From an uncultured Prevotella sp. (GTDB lineage Bacteria; Bacteroidota; Bacteroidia; Bacteroidales; Bacteroidaceae), in the NCBI GenBank assembly GCA_937889855.1, contig CALBYK010000273.1:1-16735 (forward strand): a stretch of 16,735 nt of DNA. Direction: 5' to 3'. The position numbers and the translations under genes are program-made. Below the pieces are notes generated by a model. That model was not told where the DNA came from and did no database searches. It saw nothing but the letters and a program-made list of their open reading frames with translations. This document shows positions 16,491 to 16,735 of this stretch, piece by piece. Every line of letters starts with the position of its first letter. Within the stretch, counting starts at the first letter, position 1.

Positions 16491-16652
16491 ATGAAAAAGA
16501 AAGTTTATGTACAGCCTTCTGTTTCTGTATATGAGATGGAGGCAGAGACAATTTTGGCAGGATCGATCGGCGTTAAAGCACAAATGGATGATGGCACATC
16601 AATAGAGTATGGTGGCGACACTAAAAATGATGAAGCGTATACTCCTTGGTAA
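16491..16652 (+). CDS. Small protein of 53 aa, MKK-x-Y-x-x-P...ILAGS type
   Basis: ATG at 16491 opens a 53-codon frame ending TAA at 16652. The product begins MKKKVYVQPSVSVYEMEAET, then ILAGS, and finishes with an acidic, glycine-containing part that ends in YTPW. I recognise the general pattern (Lys-rich start, aromatic plus Pro, Glu-rich strand, then a Leu-Ala-Gly-Ser or similar step) from many uncharacterised short proteins in Prevotella and other Bacteroidales; no function is known to me. It has no membrane segment. It follows the third large secreted gene by 27 bases and is closed by a strong hairpin 10 bases after its stop, so it is probably the last gene of that unit. The leader-then-tail look resembles a peptide precursor, but no modification, protease or transporter gene is visible beside it within the window. 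Confidence 0.7.
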   Translation: MKKKVYVQPSVSVYEMEAETILAGSIGVKAQMDDGTSIEYGGDTKNDEAYTPW

Positions 16653-16662
16653 ATTCAAATAG

Positions 16663-16705
16663 CAAACAAGGCTGCCTCGCATGGGCAGCCTTATTTGTTG
16701 TTTGG
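16663..16705 (+). terminator. Intrinsic terminator after the small gene
   Basis: The arms AAGGCTGCC (16668-16676) and GGCAGCCTT (16684-16692) pair perfectly around the 7-base loop TCGCATG. The stem can extend outward through CAAAC/ATTTG with one mismatch, and a T-rich tract (ATTTGTTGTTT) follows. It ends the paralogue 3-small gene transcript. The remaining bases to 16735 show no feature. Confidence 0.85.
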
Positions 16706-16735
16706 AATTTGTTGGTAGCTAAGTATCAGCATTTC

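Noticed and set aside
1..16735. Insertion sequence, integrase, CRISPR array, tRNA or rRNA
   Set aside because: I looked for transposase or integrase motifs, regularly spaced short repeats and cloverleaf or rRNA signatures on both strands and saw none; the repeats present are coding paralogue segments.

Overview
The window looks like a chromosomal segment of a gut or oral member of the Bacteroidales, most likely Prevotellaceae or a close relative. This rests on several signs: TAnnTTTG-type -7 promoter boxes, a TonB-dependent receptor with an N-terminal CarboxypepD_reg-like domain, a lipoprotein with a CSSNDD start, a PD-(D/E)XK/AAA-ATPase-like gene of a type abundant in this order, and large secreted proteins ending in the short IYDLQG...GVYIKGGRKYVK tail. 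I see no rRNA, tRNA, CRISPR array, insertion sequence or phage gene.

Layout. Positions 1-5882 hold two adjacent plus-strand genes for very large secreted paralogues; the first is cut by the window edge, the second is complete (1242 aa). A hairpin terminator follows. A TonB-dependent outer-membrane receptor (6128-8986) comes next. A 393-base gap (8987-9379) contains a minus-strand remnant of a different ATPase gene, then the promoter of a surface lipoprotein (9380-10918). The lipoprotein gene converges on a minus-strand AAA-ATPase/PD-(D/E)XK gene (11021-12586), with a perfect 17-bp hairpin between them. A divergent promoter region (12587-12737) leads into a third copy of the large secreted protein (12738-16463, 1241 aa). 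That is followed 27 bases later by a 53-codon small gene with its own hairpin terminator at the right end.

How the parts relate. The three large proteins share one plan: signal peptide, two tandem GLUG/beta-helix-like modules, two modules each opening with an L-C-L-P motif, and a conserved sorting-like tail. They look like a family of cell-surface or secreted proteins that arose by duplication and still exchange sequence, since long stretches are identical in DNA while other parts have diverged. The receptor and lipoprotein share a two-part upstream sequence with identical spacing (GTAACACGC, 6 nt, TAAYTTTGCA), which suggests co-regulation although each has its own promoter; together they are probably a nutrient-uptake pair without SusD. 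The most unusual items are the mosaic paralogue array, the shared promoter element, the small MKKKVYVQP...ILAGS protein and the decayed ATPase. No function of the large family can be assigned from sequence alone.
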